From assembly GCA_965198095.1 (NCBI GenBank), contig OZ240239.1:3844001-3908000 (forward strand): DNA of 64,000 nucleotides, given 5' to 3'. The first letter of the stretch is position 1. Every line of letters starts with the position of its first letter. The position numbers and the translations under genes are program-made. Source of the DNA: CBDFJH01 sp965198095. Its GTDB lineage: Bacteria; Latescibacterota; UBA2968; GCA-2709665. The notes under the pieces are model-generated. The model was given only the letters and a program-made list of their open reading frames with translations, had not been told where the DNA came from and searched no databases. Of this stretch, positions 34,507 to 45,449 are shown piece after piece.

Positions 34507-34774
34507 TTAGAGCACCCCTACTATCTCCGTGAATAGCCCCTCCGTCTCTCGCTCCAACCCAAATACGTCGGCCCGTATCTCCACCGGCGAGCGCTACGGC
34601 TACGACTGGTTGAAGCTGATCTCGTAGCCGACCTTGACGCTGTCTGGGTTGTAGCAGGCGTCCGGCGGGGCGACTTTGCCGGGCGATTTCAGGCGTTGCG
34701 CCCGCTGCCAGGCTTCCCGGTTGACTGCATGATATATCGCCCTGCCCGGGTCGAGGTTGCCGATGGTCTTCCAT
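34507..34774 (-). pseudogene. decayed fragment of the hsdM 3' end (scar A)
   Basis: The minus strand reads PDACYNPDSVKVGYEISFNQ, then after two stops EIRADVFGLERETEGLFTEI, clearly related to the HsdM tail PDAWYDPERVKTGYEISFTR ... EIRADILALERETEGLLGEI. Upstream comes WQRAQRLKSPGKVAP, related to WKRAQRLESPGKIAP found after the DUF2442 gene. It is a recombination remnant upstream of the NACHT gene. Confidence 0.65.
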
Positions 34775-34832
34775 AGTAAACTGTCACTTCCTTATGGCTG
34801 CTTTGCCAAGCGCATAGTAAAGGCTACGTTAA

Positions 34833-35177
34833 TCATAGCACATTACTGCGGCCTTGTAAAAGGCTGCGTTCAATAACGGCATCCCTTTCCACTACCCACC
34901 GATAATCTCCCCCAGCAAGCCCCTCGGTCTCCCGCTCCAGCGCCAGAATATCGGTCCGTATCTCCGCCAGCGGGCGCAGGGGCTGCGGCTTGTAGAAGTA
35001 GCGGGTGAAGCTGATCTCGTACCCGGTTTTGACGCTGTCGAGCACGTACCAGGCATCCGGCGCGTAGGGCAGCACCTCGCGGCGCAGGAAACCCTCGATA
35101 CCGCCCCCGCCCGGCCACTCGACGCCGGAGGGCTTGTATTCGGGATAAAGTCGTAGGTGCCGCTTTGTCTCTGTCAC
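34833..35177 (-). pseudogene. chimeric hsdS-start/hsdM-end fragment (scar B)
   Basis: The open frame of 114 residues reads YPEYKPSGVEWPG (an HsdS start) followed directly by GIEGFLRREVLPYAPDAWYV and TGYEISFTRYFYKPQPLRPL, which is the HsdM C-terminus almost unchanged. The flanking non-coding sequence TTACTGCGGCCTTG also recurs after hsdM (36930 region). It cannot be a working subunit. Confidence 0.75.
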
Positions 35178-35235
35178 CTGACTCAGCTTTCTATCCTGAA
35201 TTATTCATGACATACTGGCACGTAAGAGAAGCGGC

Positions 35236-35613
35236 TCACACGGTATCGTCGCTGTTGTAGTCCTCGTCAATCTCGCGGCAAAGCTCCAGGAGTTCGTCGA
35301 GTTTTGATTCTACATGCCACGCTAAACTTCTTGCCGCCTCCGGCTGGAGGGGTTGGCTGTCTTCATCCTCGTCTAAGAAAGAATGTCCTGATTGCCTTCA
35401 TCCGATATCGGAGTTGATCCCAGACCAAGTCTACACCGGGACAGTTTTCAGGAGGCCTGCCCCGCTTCGAGAGCGCCTTTTCGAGGTCCCTTAGCAGGTC
35501 ATCTATCGTCCTAACGGCACTGGTTGCCATATCTCGGTCAATCCCATTAGAACACGATATCCCAGCTCGTATCTGATCACAGAGATGACATAGCGAGTCC
35601 GGGAAGAATCCTG
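35236..35613 (-). pseudogene. decayed small gene between scar B and the HEPN-like gene
   Basis: One frame (ATG at 35530) reads MATSAVRTIDDLLRDLEKAL, then WDQLRYRMKAIRTFFLRRG and a stop at 35363; another frame continues with AARSLAWHVESKLDELLELC, REIDEDYNSDDTV to a stop at 35236. Together these look like one small helical protein broken by a frameshift near 35375. I do not recognise a family. Confidence 0.4.
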
Positions 35614-36210
35614 CTAAAGGCTTGCCCGAAATTTTGTTTTGTGTTTGCGTATGTCACTCTCCAGTTTGCTCTTCAGATCTCCAAAAGCCTGGCATATGAG
35701 TGCCTCGTTGTCAGAAAGTGCCTGCTTGATGTCAATTGTTCGCATTTGCCGCTGATCTTGATCATTGTACTCCAGCACTTGCAGGGTCCGCAATGACAGC
35801 TTCATTCTGTTGATTGCATAGTAACTCTCAGTTCCGTTCCTCCTATAACTTGTTGGGTGGCCAACAATCTGATTCCTGACTTCACGAACTTCCTTCAGAC
35901 CGGGATAGTTATCCATCCTGTAGGGAAAGTCAAGGAGACTTGCCAAGTTCTGCAACGCGTCCTGTTGGAGAAACATCGCTTGTAATACTCCATAAACGGC
36001 AAGATACAGTTCCCCTTTATCAGTGCCTTTAGTCGAAAAATCAAGACGACAGTATTCGTCCACGGCAAGCTGGGCATCCTCGACTGTATCCAGACAACTA
36101 GCAATTTGATACCTGCGAACAGTACTTTCCATGAACAAATGATTCATCCCTGGCTGGCAAACGATCTTGCGCACTGAGCTGAATAGCTCATGGATTGTCG
36201 TATCCGCCAT
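35614..36210 (-). CDS. putative HEPN-like protein in the R-M cargo
   Basis: The start MADTTIHELF at 36210 is preceded by AAGGGC; a longer frame would begin in hsdM scar sequence. The 198-residue, mainly helical protein contains R112-N-Q-I-V-G-H118 in REVRNQIVGHPTSYRR, which fits the R-x4-6-H RNase motif of HEPN proteins. HEPN RNases act in toxin-antitoxin and abortive-infection systems. This is a motif-based guess and I do not recognise the exact family. Confidence 0.5.
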   Translation of the reverse strand: MADTTIHELFSSVRKIVCQPGMNHLFMESTVRRYQIASCLDTVEDAQLAVDEYCRLDFSTKGTDKGELYLAVYGVLQAMFLQQDALQNLASLLDFPYRMDNYPGLKEVREVRNQIVGHPTSYRRNGTESYYAINRMKLSLRTLQVLEYNDQDQRQMRTIDIKQALSDNEALICQAFGDLKSKLESDIRKHKTKFRASL

Positions 36211-36244
36211 ATCGTCAGCCCTTGGTGACTTCGTCAGACATAGA

Positions 36245-36430
36245 GATTTTGGGGCGTAACGGCTGCGGCTTGCAGAAGTACGGGTGAATCTGATCTCATG
36301 TCCGACCTTGATGCTGTCCACTACGTACCAGGCATCCGGGGCGTAGGGCAGCACCTCGCGGCGCAGGAATCCTCGATGCTGCTGTCACCCAGCCACTCGA
36401 CGCGTGAGAGCTTGTAGGGGAGGTAGGGTT
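36245..36430 (-). pseudogene. chimeric hsdS-start/hsdM-end fragment (scar C)
   Basis: The minus strand reads PYKLSRVEWLGDSS (an HsdS start) then, after a one-base shift, FLRREVLPYAPDAWYVVDSI, VGHEIRFTR, the HsdM tail. It sits directly upstream of the HEPN-like gene, just as scars A and B flank the other cargo. Confidence 0.65.
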
Positions 36431-36519
36431 AAAGGTGTGGGGAAATTGTAGGTTCTTGCGTTCATTCCAGCGGGGCGATCTTGCCGGGCGATTCCAGGCG
36501 TTGTGCCCGTTTCCAGATT

Positions 36520-36861
36520 TCAGGCATTTTCAACCGGAATCCGGATGCGCGGCATCACTTCCGCAACGGACTTGCCGACAAGCTGCATATAAAGGGCATC
36601 GGGGCAAAGCTCCAGCTCCTCATCCCAAGCTACGGCACCATGATCCTCGAGTCGCACGGCCTCGAAGAAACGACGGTCGTCCCAGGCCGCGAATACGCCG
36701 CCCCCGGCCAGATGCGACAGATCTGTCTCGCCGCTGGCGCCGTCCGAATAGCGCAGCCAGATGCGGTAGCCCTCCCGCGCTTCCACAGCGATCGGTCGAG
36801 TAATCGTATGCTCCTGCTGAAGACTTCGTATCTTGGGGCTTTTGCAGAAAGTCATCCGCAC
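36520..36861 (-). CDS. DUF2442 domain protein
   Basis: This 113-residue protein reads EGYRIWLRYSDGASGETDLS, GGGVFAAWDDRRFFEAVRLE and LCPDALYMQLVGKSVAEVMP, the DUF2442 pattern. These proteins often sit next to DUF4160 partners and are suspected antitoxins. After its stop another frame gives WKRAQRLESPGKIAPLE, perhaps a frameshifted native tail. It is the first cargo gene downstream of hsdM. Confidence 0.72.
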   Translation of the reverse strand: MRMTFCKSPKIRSLQQEHTITRPIAVEAREGYRIWLRYSDGASGETDLSHLAGGGVFAAWDDRRFFEAVRLEDHGAVAWDEELELCPDALYMQLVGKSVAEVMPRIRIPVENA

Positions 36862-37009
36862 GCCTGCCTATGCTTATGGCTTGGTTTGTCGGACCCATAG
36901 GCTACGTTGACCACAGCACATTACTGCGGCCTTGTTAAAGGCTGTGTTTAATATGGGAAAGGGACCTGTCCTTGTAAAAGGCTGCGTTCAATAACGCCAC
37001 CCCATCGCG

Positions 37010-39040
37010 CTACTCCCCAATAATCTCCCCCAGCAGCCCCTCGGTCTCCCGCTCCAGCGCCAGGATGTCCGCCCGGATCTCCGCCAGCGGGCGCAGGGGT
37101 CGCGGCTTGTAGAAGTAGCGCGTGAAGCTGATCTCGTAGCCGGTCTTGACCCTTTCCGGGTCGTACCAAGCGTCCGGCGCGTAAGGCAGCACCTCGCGGC
37201 GCAGGAAACCCTCGATGCCGTCCTCGTGGAGCAGCGGCACCTGCTCGGTGTCGCGCAGATCGGGGTCCGGCTCGTACTCCACGACGGCGGGCCTGCCGTC
37301 AAGCGTCACCGGGAACCGGCCGTGCAGCGGGTCGGGTTGCGTGCCCCGCTTGTGGACGCGCCGGATCACCGGGGGCGCGGTCTCCGAACGCCCGGCCTCT
37401 TCCTTGAGTGCCTTGATCTCCTTGGCCGTATAGGCCCGCCCGGGATCAATCCCGTCCAATCGCAGGGGGCGTTGCACGGTGACCTTCCGGTAGCCGAACG
37501 CCTCGTTGGGGAAAATCTTCGACTGCTCGCTCTCCTCGAACGCGAGGAAGGCGTCGCAGATGCTTCGGACATCCTCGTCCGACAGCTCGCAGTTCTTGTT
37601 GCCGAGGTTCTTGCGTAGCGGTTTGGACCACTGCGTGGCGTCGATGAGCTGCACCTTGCCCCGGCGGTGCGCCGGTTTGCGATTCGTCAACACCCAGATG
37701 TAAGTGGCGATGCCGGTGTTGTAGAACATGTTGAGCGGCAGGGCGACGATGGCCTCCAGCCAGTCGCTCTCGATGATCCAGCGGCGGATGTTGCTCTCGC
37801 CCTGCCCGGCGTCCCCGGTGAAGAGCGAGCTGCCGTTGTGCACCTCGGCGACGCGGCTGCCCATCTCCGTGCCGTGTTTCATCTTGCTGAGCATGTTGGC
37901 CAGGAACATCATCTGGCCGTCGCTCGAGCGGGTAAGGAGGGCGTGCTCCAGGTCGCCCTCGTGCGCCACGACGAAGCGCGGGTCCCGGATGCCCGACTTG
38001 CCGCCCATGCGCTCCAGGTCGCCCTTCCAGGACTTGCCGTAGGGCGGATTGGAGAGCATGAAGTCGAACTCGCGGGCGGGGAAGGCGTCGGCGGAGAGCG
38101 TGGAGCCGTACTGTATGTTGTCCGCCTCGCCGCCTTCGCCCTTCAGGATGAGATCGGCCTTACTGATGGCGTAGGTTTCGGGGTTGACCTCCTGGCCGTA
38201 GAGGTGGACCGCAACCTCCTTGCCGTGTTCGGCGGCGAGTTGCGTCAGCGTCTCTTCAGCGACCGTCAGCATCCCGCCCGTGCCGCAAGCGCCGTCGTAG
38301 ACCAGGTACGTGCCCGACCGGACCGCATCGGCGACCGGCATGAAGATCAGGCGCGCCATGAGCTGTATGACGTCGCGCGGGGTGAAGTGCTCCCCGGCCT
38401 CCTCGTTGTTCTCCTCGTTGAAACGCCGGATGAGCTCTTCGAAGACCGTGCCCATCCCGTGGTTGTCCAGACCTTCCAGACGCACGGAGCCGTCCCCGTT
38501 CAGGACGGGCCGGGGGCTGAGGTTGACCGAATTGTCCAGGAATTTCTCGAGCAGGAAGCCCAGCGCGTCCGCTTCCACCAGCGTGGGAATCTGGTTGCGG
38601 AACTTGAACTTCTCCAGGACCTCCTGCACGTTGGGCGAGAAGCCGTCGAGGTACGCCTCGAAGTCGGCTCGCAGCTGCTGCTGCCGCCCGCGGGACGTCA
38701 GGTCGCGGAGCCTGAAGGAAGAGGCGTTGTAGAAGGCCTCGCCGGAGGCCTGGCGCAGCGCCGCATCCTGGTTGGTGATGCCGGTGTCGTCCAACCGGGC
38801 CTTCATGCGGAGCACCGCGTCCTTCGCCGGCTCCAGAACCGCGTCCAGCCGGCGGATGACCGTCATGGGCAGGATGACGTCGCGGTACTTGCCCCGCACG
38901 TAGACGTCGCGCAGCACGTCGTCCGCGATGCCCCAGATGAAGCTGCTGACGTTCAGGGCGCTCACACCCGATCCACGGCCGCCTGCGGGCGGATCCCGAT
39001 CCGGATCGATGTCCCGGGACCCGGTTGCGCCGGGACTCAT
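37010..39040 (-). CDS. hsdM: type I restriction-modification methyltransferase subunit M
   Basis: This 676-residue N6-adenine methyltransferase has the N-terminal HsdM helical domain (NVSSFIWGIADDVLRDVYVR), SAM motif I DGACGTGG (249-256) and the catalytic NPPY (331-334). The start at 39040 is supported by GGAGGGG at the right distance; relatives usually begin near the internal VSALNVSSFIW, so the first 25 residues are extra. Its C-terminal ~75 residues are the source of the three scar copies found downstream. It heads the minus-strand R-M locus. Confidence 0.92.
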   Translation of the reverse strand: MSPGATGSRDIDPDRDPPAGGRGSGVSALNVSSFIWGIADDVLRDVYVRGKYRDVILPMTVIRRLDAVLEPAKDAVLRMKARLDDTGITNQDAALRQASGEAFYNASSFRLRDLTSRGRQQQLRADFEAYLDGFSPNVQEVLEKFKFRNQIPTLVEADALGFLLEKFLDNSVNLSPRPVLNGDGSVRLEGLDNHGMGTVFEELIRRFNEENNEEAGEHFTPRDVIQLMARLIFMPVADAVRSGTYLVYDGACGTGGMLTVAEETLTQLAAEHGKEVAVHLYGQEVNPETYAISKADLILKGEGGEADNIQYGSTLSADAFPAREFDFMLSNPPYGKSWKGDLERMGGKSGIRDPRFVVAHEGDLEHALLTRSSDGQMMFLANMLSKMKHGTEMGSRVAEVHNGSSLFTGDAGQGESNIRRWIIESDWLEAIVALPLNMFYNTGIATYIWVLTNRKPAHRRGKVQLIDATQWSKPLRKNLGNKNCELSDEDVRSICDAFLAFEESEQSKIFPNEAFGYRKVTVQRPLRLDGIDPGRAYTAKEIKALKEEAGRSETAPPVIRRVHKRGTQPDPLHGRFPVTLDGRPAVVEYEPDPDLRDTEQVPLLHEDGIEGFLRREVLPYAPDAWYDPERVKTGYEISFTRYFYKPRPLRPLAEIRADILALERETEGLLGEIIGE

Positions 39041-39180
39041 TTCATTTTCCCCTCCGCCAGGCCTCCCGGCGCCATCGCGACGTCATCTCCGACCCTCGAG
39101 CCGGGTTTTAAGGAACTGTTGGGTCAGCGACAGGACCAATTTTCAAAATTGATCCAGCCGCGCGAGCCCTCTACAACGAT

Positions 39181-40005
39181 CTACAGTTTCAGAAACAACC
39201 CGACTTCCCAGGCAGGGGCATCGAGCATGTTGCGGCCTCGGGTGAACCTCGTCATGCCGGCGGTAACTCCCGCGTTGGGCAAAACATAGAAATCGAGCTG
39301 GGAGCCAAAGGACAGGTACTCGATATCGTTGCGCGGGTGAAACTCATCATCCGCTCTGTCGAGGGCTTCGACCCCGCGGAGCCAGACCGAGATGCCTATT
39401 CGCTCGGCGATCGTGGATCCGGCCTCCAGACCGTACCGGAACTCGTCGGCGAAATTGTCATCGGGATTGTCATCGCTTTGGCGGTTGTTGTACCCCAACT
39501 CAGCTTTCAGATAGCCAGGAACAGGATAAAGTGAGCGACCCACCTGGAGCGAGAAATGCTGGTTGAATTCGCCGTCCCCTGTCCAAAGGACGATATCCTC
39601 CCCCGAATCGCCCAGCGGCAATCCTGCCATGGCTTGCAGACTGACCACCGTTGGTCCTGTTGTCAGAATCCCGATCCTGACACCGACGTCCCAATCCCCA
39701 ACACCGGTCGTTGAATCGAACCCTTCGGCATCCAGGCCGAAGTGCGCATAGACCGGCATGTAGCCCACCAGCGTCACCCGGTCGATCAGTCCGAATTCAC
39801 CGTAGAGACTTGTCGTATAGCCGCTCACAGTCGGTATCTCACCCTTTGATCCGTCGCCAAAATAAAGGGATTCGGCATTGATGATCTGTTGGCTCAGCTT
39901 GAAGTACCCCTTACCCTGGGGTTGGGTCCATCCGCCCGCGTGGGCGATGGAGGAATCGAATATCATCACACCCGTGAGCAACGCGGCAAGAACAAACCTG
40001 TTCAC
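39181..40005 (-). CDS. predicted outer-membrane beta-barrel protein
   Basis: The 274-residue protein starts with GTG after AAAGGAG and has a signal peptide (LAALLTGVMIFDSSIAHA, cleavage before GG). The mature part is a run of amphipathic beta strands (GKGYFKLSQQIINAESLYFG, GDWDVGVRIGILTTG, LKAELGYNNRQSDDN) ending in GLFLKL, resembling MetA/phenol-degradation-type transporter barrels. It is 18 bases downstream of the Ig-like protein gene on the same strand and probably in one operon with it. The substrate is unknown. Confidence 0.7.
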   Translation of the reverse strand: MNRFVLAALLTGVMIFDSSIAHAGGWTQPQGKGYFKLSQQIINAESLYFGDGSKGEIPTVSGYTTSLYGEFGLIDRVTLVGYMPVYAHFGLDAEGFDSTTGVGDWDVGVRIGILTTGPTVVSLQAMAGLPLGDSGEDIVLWTGDGEFNQHFSLQVGRSLYPVPGYLKAELGYNNRQSDDNPDDNFADEFRYGLEAGSTIAERIGISVWLRGVEALDRADDEFHPRNDIEYLSFGSQLDFYVLPNAGVTAGMTRFTRGRNMLDAPAWEVGLFLKL

Positions 40006-40023
40006 TAAATACTCCTTTGCTTA

Positions 40024-43000
40024 TCAATTGCTCAATGAAGCACTTCCGACTTCACTGTTGATCAGCCTGCAATGAAGAATGAGGTGGCTCCATGAATCGA
40101 TATCCTTTCCACTAGCAGGAGTAAATGTCCATTCCTTATTCCCCGACTGCCGTGACACTTCACCAAATTCCTCGGCACCGTCAGGTAAAGAACCACCATT
40201 AGGCCAGTTAATGTCGCTGCTGGTGTAAAGAGCCACATACACATCCGGCGCCCCGCTCGGCGTTGATAGTCCGGTAATACTGAGTCGGAGTCGCCCGCCA
40301 GCGACTTCGCTAAGCGTCACCGATCCACCTGCTGAATAGTTGTTTCGACCATTAATCGTACCGGTACGGCTTCGCAACATTGGCGGAGGCTCGGTCACCG
40401 TCAGTGTGGCCGTGCCGGACTTTCCGTCAACGGATGCCGTGATCGTTGTGGAGCCCGCGCCGACGCCCGTTGCCAGACCCGATGCGCTGATCGTCGCAGC
40501 CGAGGGGTTGCTGCTCGACCAGTCGAAGGTCTTGCCCGATATGATCTCATTGTCCGAGTCGTAGGCGCTGGCCGTAAACTGCTGGGTCTCGCCCTTCTCG
40601 ATCGAAGGGGACGACGGAGACACGGTGACCCGGTCCACCACGGGAGGCGGGGGCGGAGGCTCGGTCACCGTCAGTGTGGTCGTGCCGGACTTTCCGTCAA
40701 CGGATGCCTTGATCGTCGTGGAGCCTGCGCCGACGCCCGTTGCCAGACCCGATGCGCTGATCGTCGCAGCCGAGGGGTTGCTGCTCGACCAGTCGAAGGT
40801 CTTGCCCGATATGATCTCATTGTCCGAGTCGTAGGCGCTGGCCGTAAACTGCTGGGTCTCGCCCTTCTCGATCGAAGGGGACGACGGAGACACGGTGACC
40901 CGGTCCACCACGGGAGGCGGGGGCGGAGGCTCGGTCACCGTCAGTGTGGTCGTGCCGGACTTTCCGTCAACGGATGCCTTGATCGTCGTGGAGCCTGCGC
41001 CGACGCCCGTTGCCAGACCCGATGCGCTGATGGTCGCAACCAAGATGTTGCTGCTCGACCAGTTGAAGGTCTTGCCCGATATGATCTCATTGTCCGAGTC
41101 GTAGGCGCTGGCCGTAAACTGCTGGGTCTCGCCCTTCTCGATCGAAGGGGACGACGGAGACACGGTGACCCGGTCCACCACGGGAGGCGGGGGCGGAGGC
41201 TCGGTCACCGTCAGTGTGGTCGTGCCGGACTTTCCGTCAACGGATGCCTTGATCGTCGTGGAGCCTGCGCCGACGCCCGTTGCCAGACCCGATGCGCTGA
41301 TGGTCGCAACCAAGATGTTGCTGCTCGACCAGTTGAAGGTCTTGCCCGATATGATCTCATTGTCCGAGTCGTAGGCGCTGGCCGTAAACTGCTGGGTCTC
41401 GCCCTTCTCGATCGAAGGGGACGACGGAGACACGGTGACCCGGTCCACTACGGGAGGTGGGGGCGGAGGCTCGGTCACCGTCAGTGTGGTCGTGCCGGAC
41501 TTTCCGTCAACGGATGCCGTGATCGTTGTGGAGCCTCCGCTGACTCCCCTTGCCAGACCGGATGCGCTGATGGTCGCAACCAAGGCGTTGCTGCTCGACC
41601 AGTTGAAGGTCTTGCCCGATATGATCTCATTGTCCGAGTCGTAGGCGCTGGCCGTAAACTGCTGGGTCTCGCCCTTCTCGATCGAAGGGGACGACGGAGA
41701 CACGGTGACCCGGTCCACTACGGGAGGTGGGGGCGGAGGCTCGGTCACCGTCAGTGTGGTCGTGCCGGACTTTCCGTCAACGGATGCCGTGATCGTTGTG
41801 GAGCCTCCGCTGACTCCCCTTGCCAGACCGGATGCGCTGATGGTCGCAACCAAGGCGTTGCTGCTCGACCAGTTGAAGGTCTTGCCCGATATGATCTCAT
41901 TGTCCGAGTCGTAGGCGCTGGCCGTAAACTGCTGGGTCTCGCCCTTCTCGATCGAAGGGGACGACGGAGACACGGTGACCCGGTCCACTACGGGAGGTGG
42001 GGGCGGAGGCTCGGTCACCGTCAGTGTGGTCGTGCCGGACTTTCCGTCAACGGATGCCGTGATCGTTGTGGAGCCTCCGCTGACTCCCCTTGCCAGACCG
42101 GATGCGCTGATGGTCGCAACCAAGGCGTTGCTGCTCGACCAGTTGAAGGTCTTGCCCGATATGATCTCATTGTCCGAGTCGTAGGCGCTGGCCGTAAACT
42201 GCTGGGTCTCGCCCTTCTCGATCGAAGGGGACGACGGAGACACGGTGACCCGGTCCACTATGGGAGGTGGGGGCGGAGGCTCGGCGTCGCCATCGCCGTC
42301 ATCACAGTTGACAACGCCCTGCTTGTTCTCAATCCCCTCCAACCACGCCTGAAACGCGGCGTCCGTTGGCGCACACAACTGCGTGTCGTGCAGGAAGAGT
42401 TGCTTGAGCGAGTCCAGAGCTGTGAACGAAGCGGGCAAGAGGCCGGAAAGGGCGTCGTTAGCGTGAAGAAGCAACGATTGCAGGCTGCTCAGACTGCCCA
42501 ATTCATCCGGGATAGAACCCGTTAATTGGTTGCTGTGAAGATACAGCAAGATGACCCTGCTATTGGCGTCCGTGGTAACGCCATACCATTCACCCAGCGA
42601 CCTGTCACTCAGCCAGTTGGTCTTATTCTTCCAATTTGGGCCATCTGTCGCGTTGTACAGCGCGATCAGAGCATTACGATCCGAAATCGTGTCACCACCC
42701 TGCGGCGGCGTCTGCTCGCAGGTCGTGCCAAACACGCCGGCAAAGAGCAGAAAATCACGAAAGTCGATCACACCATTGCCGTCCATATCCATCAGCGCGT
42801 TGTAATTGGCATCGCCAGAAGAGGTGCCATACACTGCGACAAAGGATAGAAAATCCTCGAATTCAACTATACCATTGTTGTCAAAATCACCAGGACAGGC
42901 ACGATTCCCATCTCCGCCATCGGGGATCAGATCGAGAGACACGACGGCCCCCGCGTTGGGACCGGCAAAGGCCGATTCTGCGAAGACCAGCAACAAAACG

Positions 43001-43050
43001 GCGAGAAGTAACAACCGCCTGTTTGTCCTGTACGTGGACACGGCAGGCAC
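40024..43050 (-). CDS. secreted protein with dockerin-like, leucine-rich, seven Ig-like (BIG2) and DM13-like parts
   Basis: This 1008-residue protein has a signal peptide (LLLLAVLLLVFAESAFA). Next come two Ca-binding dockerin-like units (GDFDNNGIVEFEDFLSFVAV, DMDGNGVIDFRDFLLFAGVF), then leucine-rich repeats (LHSNQLTGSIPDELGSLSSL). Seven 90-residue BIG2 domains follow (VDRVTVSPSSPSIEKGETQQ), each linked by a PPPPP stretch. The last ~115 residues (GAPDVYVALYTS, SHLILHCRLINSEVGSASL) match the DM13 pattern. It is probably a surface adhesion or scaffold protein. Confidence 0.85.
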   Translation of the reverse strand: MPAVSTYRTNRRLLLLAVLLLVFAESAFAGPNAGAVVSLDLIPDGGDGNRACPGDFDNNGIVEFEDFLSFVAVYGTSSGDANYNALMDMDGNGVIDFRDFLLFAGVFGTTCEQTPPQGGDTISDRNALIALYNATDGPNWKNKTNWLSDRSLGEWYGVTTDANSRVILLYLHSNQLTGSIPDELGSLSSLQSLLLHANDALSGLLPASFTALDSLKQLFLHDTQLCAPTDAAFQAWLEGIENKQGVVNCDDGDGDAEPPPPPPIVDRVTVSPSSPSIEKGETQQFTASAYDSDNEIISGKTFNWSSSNALVATISASGLARGVSGGSTTITASVDGKSGTTTLTVTEPPPPPPVVDRVTVSPSSPSIEKGETQQFTASAYDSDNEIISGKTFNWSSSNALVATISASGLARGVSGGSTTITASVDGKSGTTTLTVTEPPPPPPVVDRVTVSPSSPSIEKGETQQFTASAYDSDNEIISGKTFNWSSSNALVATISASGLARGVSGGSTTITASVDGKSGTTTLTVTEPPPPPPVVDRVTVSPSSPSIEKGETQQFTASAYDSDNEIISGKTFNWSSSNILVATISASGLATGVGAGSTTIKASVDGKSGTTTLTVTEPPPPPPVVDRVTVSPSSPSIEKGETQQFTASAYDSDNEIISGKTFNWSSSNILVATISASGLATGVGAGSTTIKASVDGKSGTTTLTVTEPPPPPPVVDRVTVSPSSPSIEKGETQQFTASAYDSDNEIISGKTFDWSSSNPSAATISASGLATGVGAGSTTIKASVDGKSGTTTLTVTEPPPPPPVVDRVTVSPSSPSIEKGETQQFTASAYDSDNEIISGKTFDWSSSNPSAATISASGLATGVGAGSTTITASVDGKSGTATLTVTEPPPMLRSRTGTINGRNNYSAGGSVTLSEVAGGRLRLSITGLSTPSGAPDVYVALYTSSDINWPNGGSLPDGAEEFGEVSRQSGNKEWTFTPASGKDIDSWSHLILHCRLINSEVGSASLSN
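40372..42261. repeat. seven tandem 270-bp repeats inside the Ig-like gene
   Basis: The block CACGGTGACCCGGTCCAC recurs at exact 270-base steps from 40621 to 42241. By their internal sequence the units fall into three subtypes along the protein, three NALVATIS, two NILVATIS and two NPSAATIS, which indicates stepwise duplication with little time for drift. Confidence 0.92.
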
Positions 43051-43162
43051 ATCCTGATGTAATGGTTTGGGCCTGAAAGGCTTTGTTCGTGGAAACGCTG
43101 TTTTCAGTTACCAGTGGTGCGGATGATGATCTCCTTCTGATCGACGCGGCCATTGCCTGGGG

Positions 43163-43315
43163 TGGACGACCCTACTCGCCCCAGTGTTTGCCGCCGACAT
43201 CAGCGGCTGCCCGGCCTGTGGCGGTCACTTGTGGATCGTAGCCGCCCTGAACGATGGCGTACATCAGGCAGCCGCGATGCGTTTCAGCGTACCGCAACCC
43301 ATTGAAACCGCGTAG
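43163..43315 (+). pseudogene. C-terminal remnant of an IS91-family transposase
   Basis: The frame reads WTTLLAPVFAADISGCPACG and GHLWIVAALND, matching the end of IS91/IS801-type transposases (W..LL.RVF..D...CP.CGG...I.A). No other part of the element is visible. It sits just after katG, convergent with it. Confidence 0.5.
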
Positions 43316-43316
43316 C

Positions 43317-45449
<2,133 letters not shown>

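Noticed and set aside
34475..34774. A 99-codon minus-strand frame as a separate gene
   Set aside because: The sequence is homologous to the hsdM tail in another frame and contains stops there; it is a scar, not a gene.
40340..42184. Seven identical small plus-strand frames of ~69 codons
   Set aside because: They are antisense products of the 270-bp repeats in the Ig-like gene.
40372..42261. Regular repeats as a CRISPR array
   Set aside because: The units are 270 bp, have no spacers and encode a continuous protein; the WD40 repeats at 9.3-11 kb are likewise coding. No cas genes are present.
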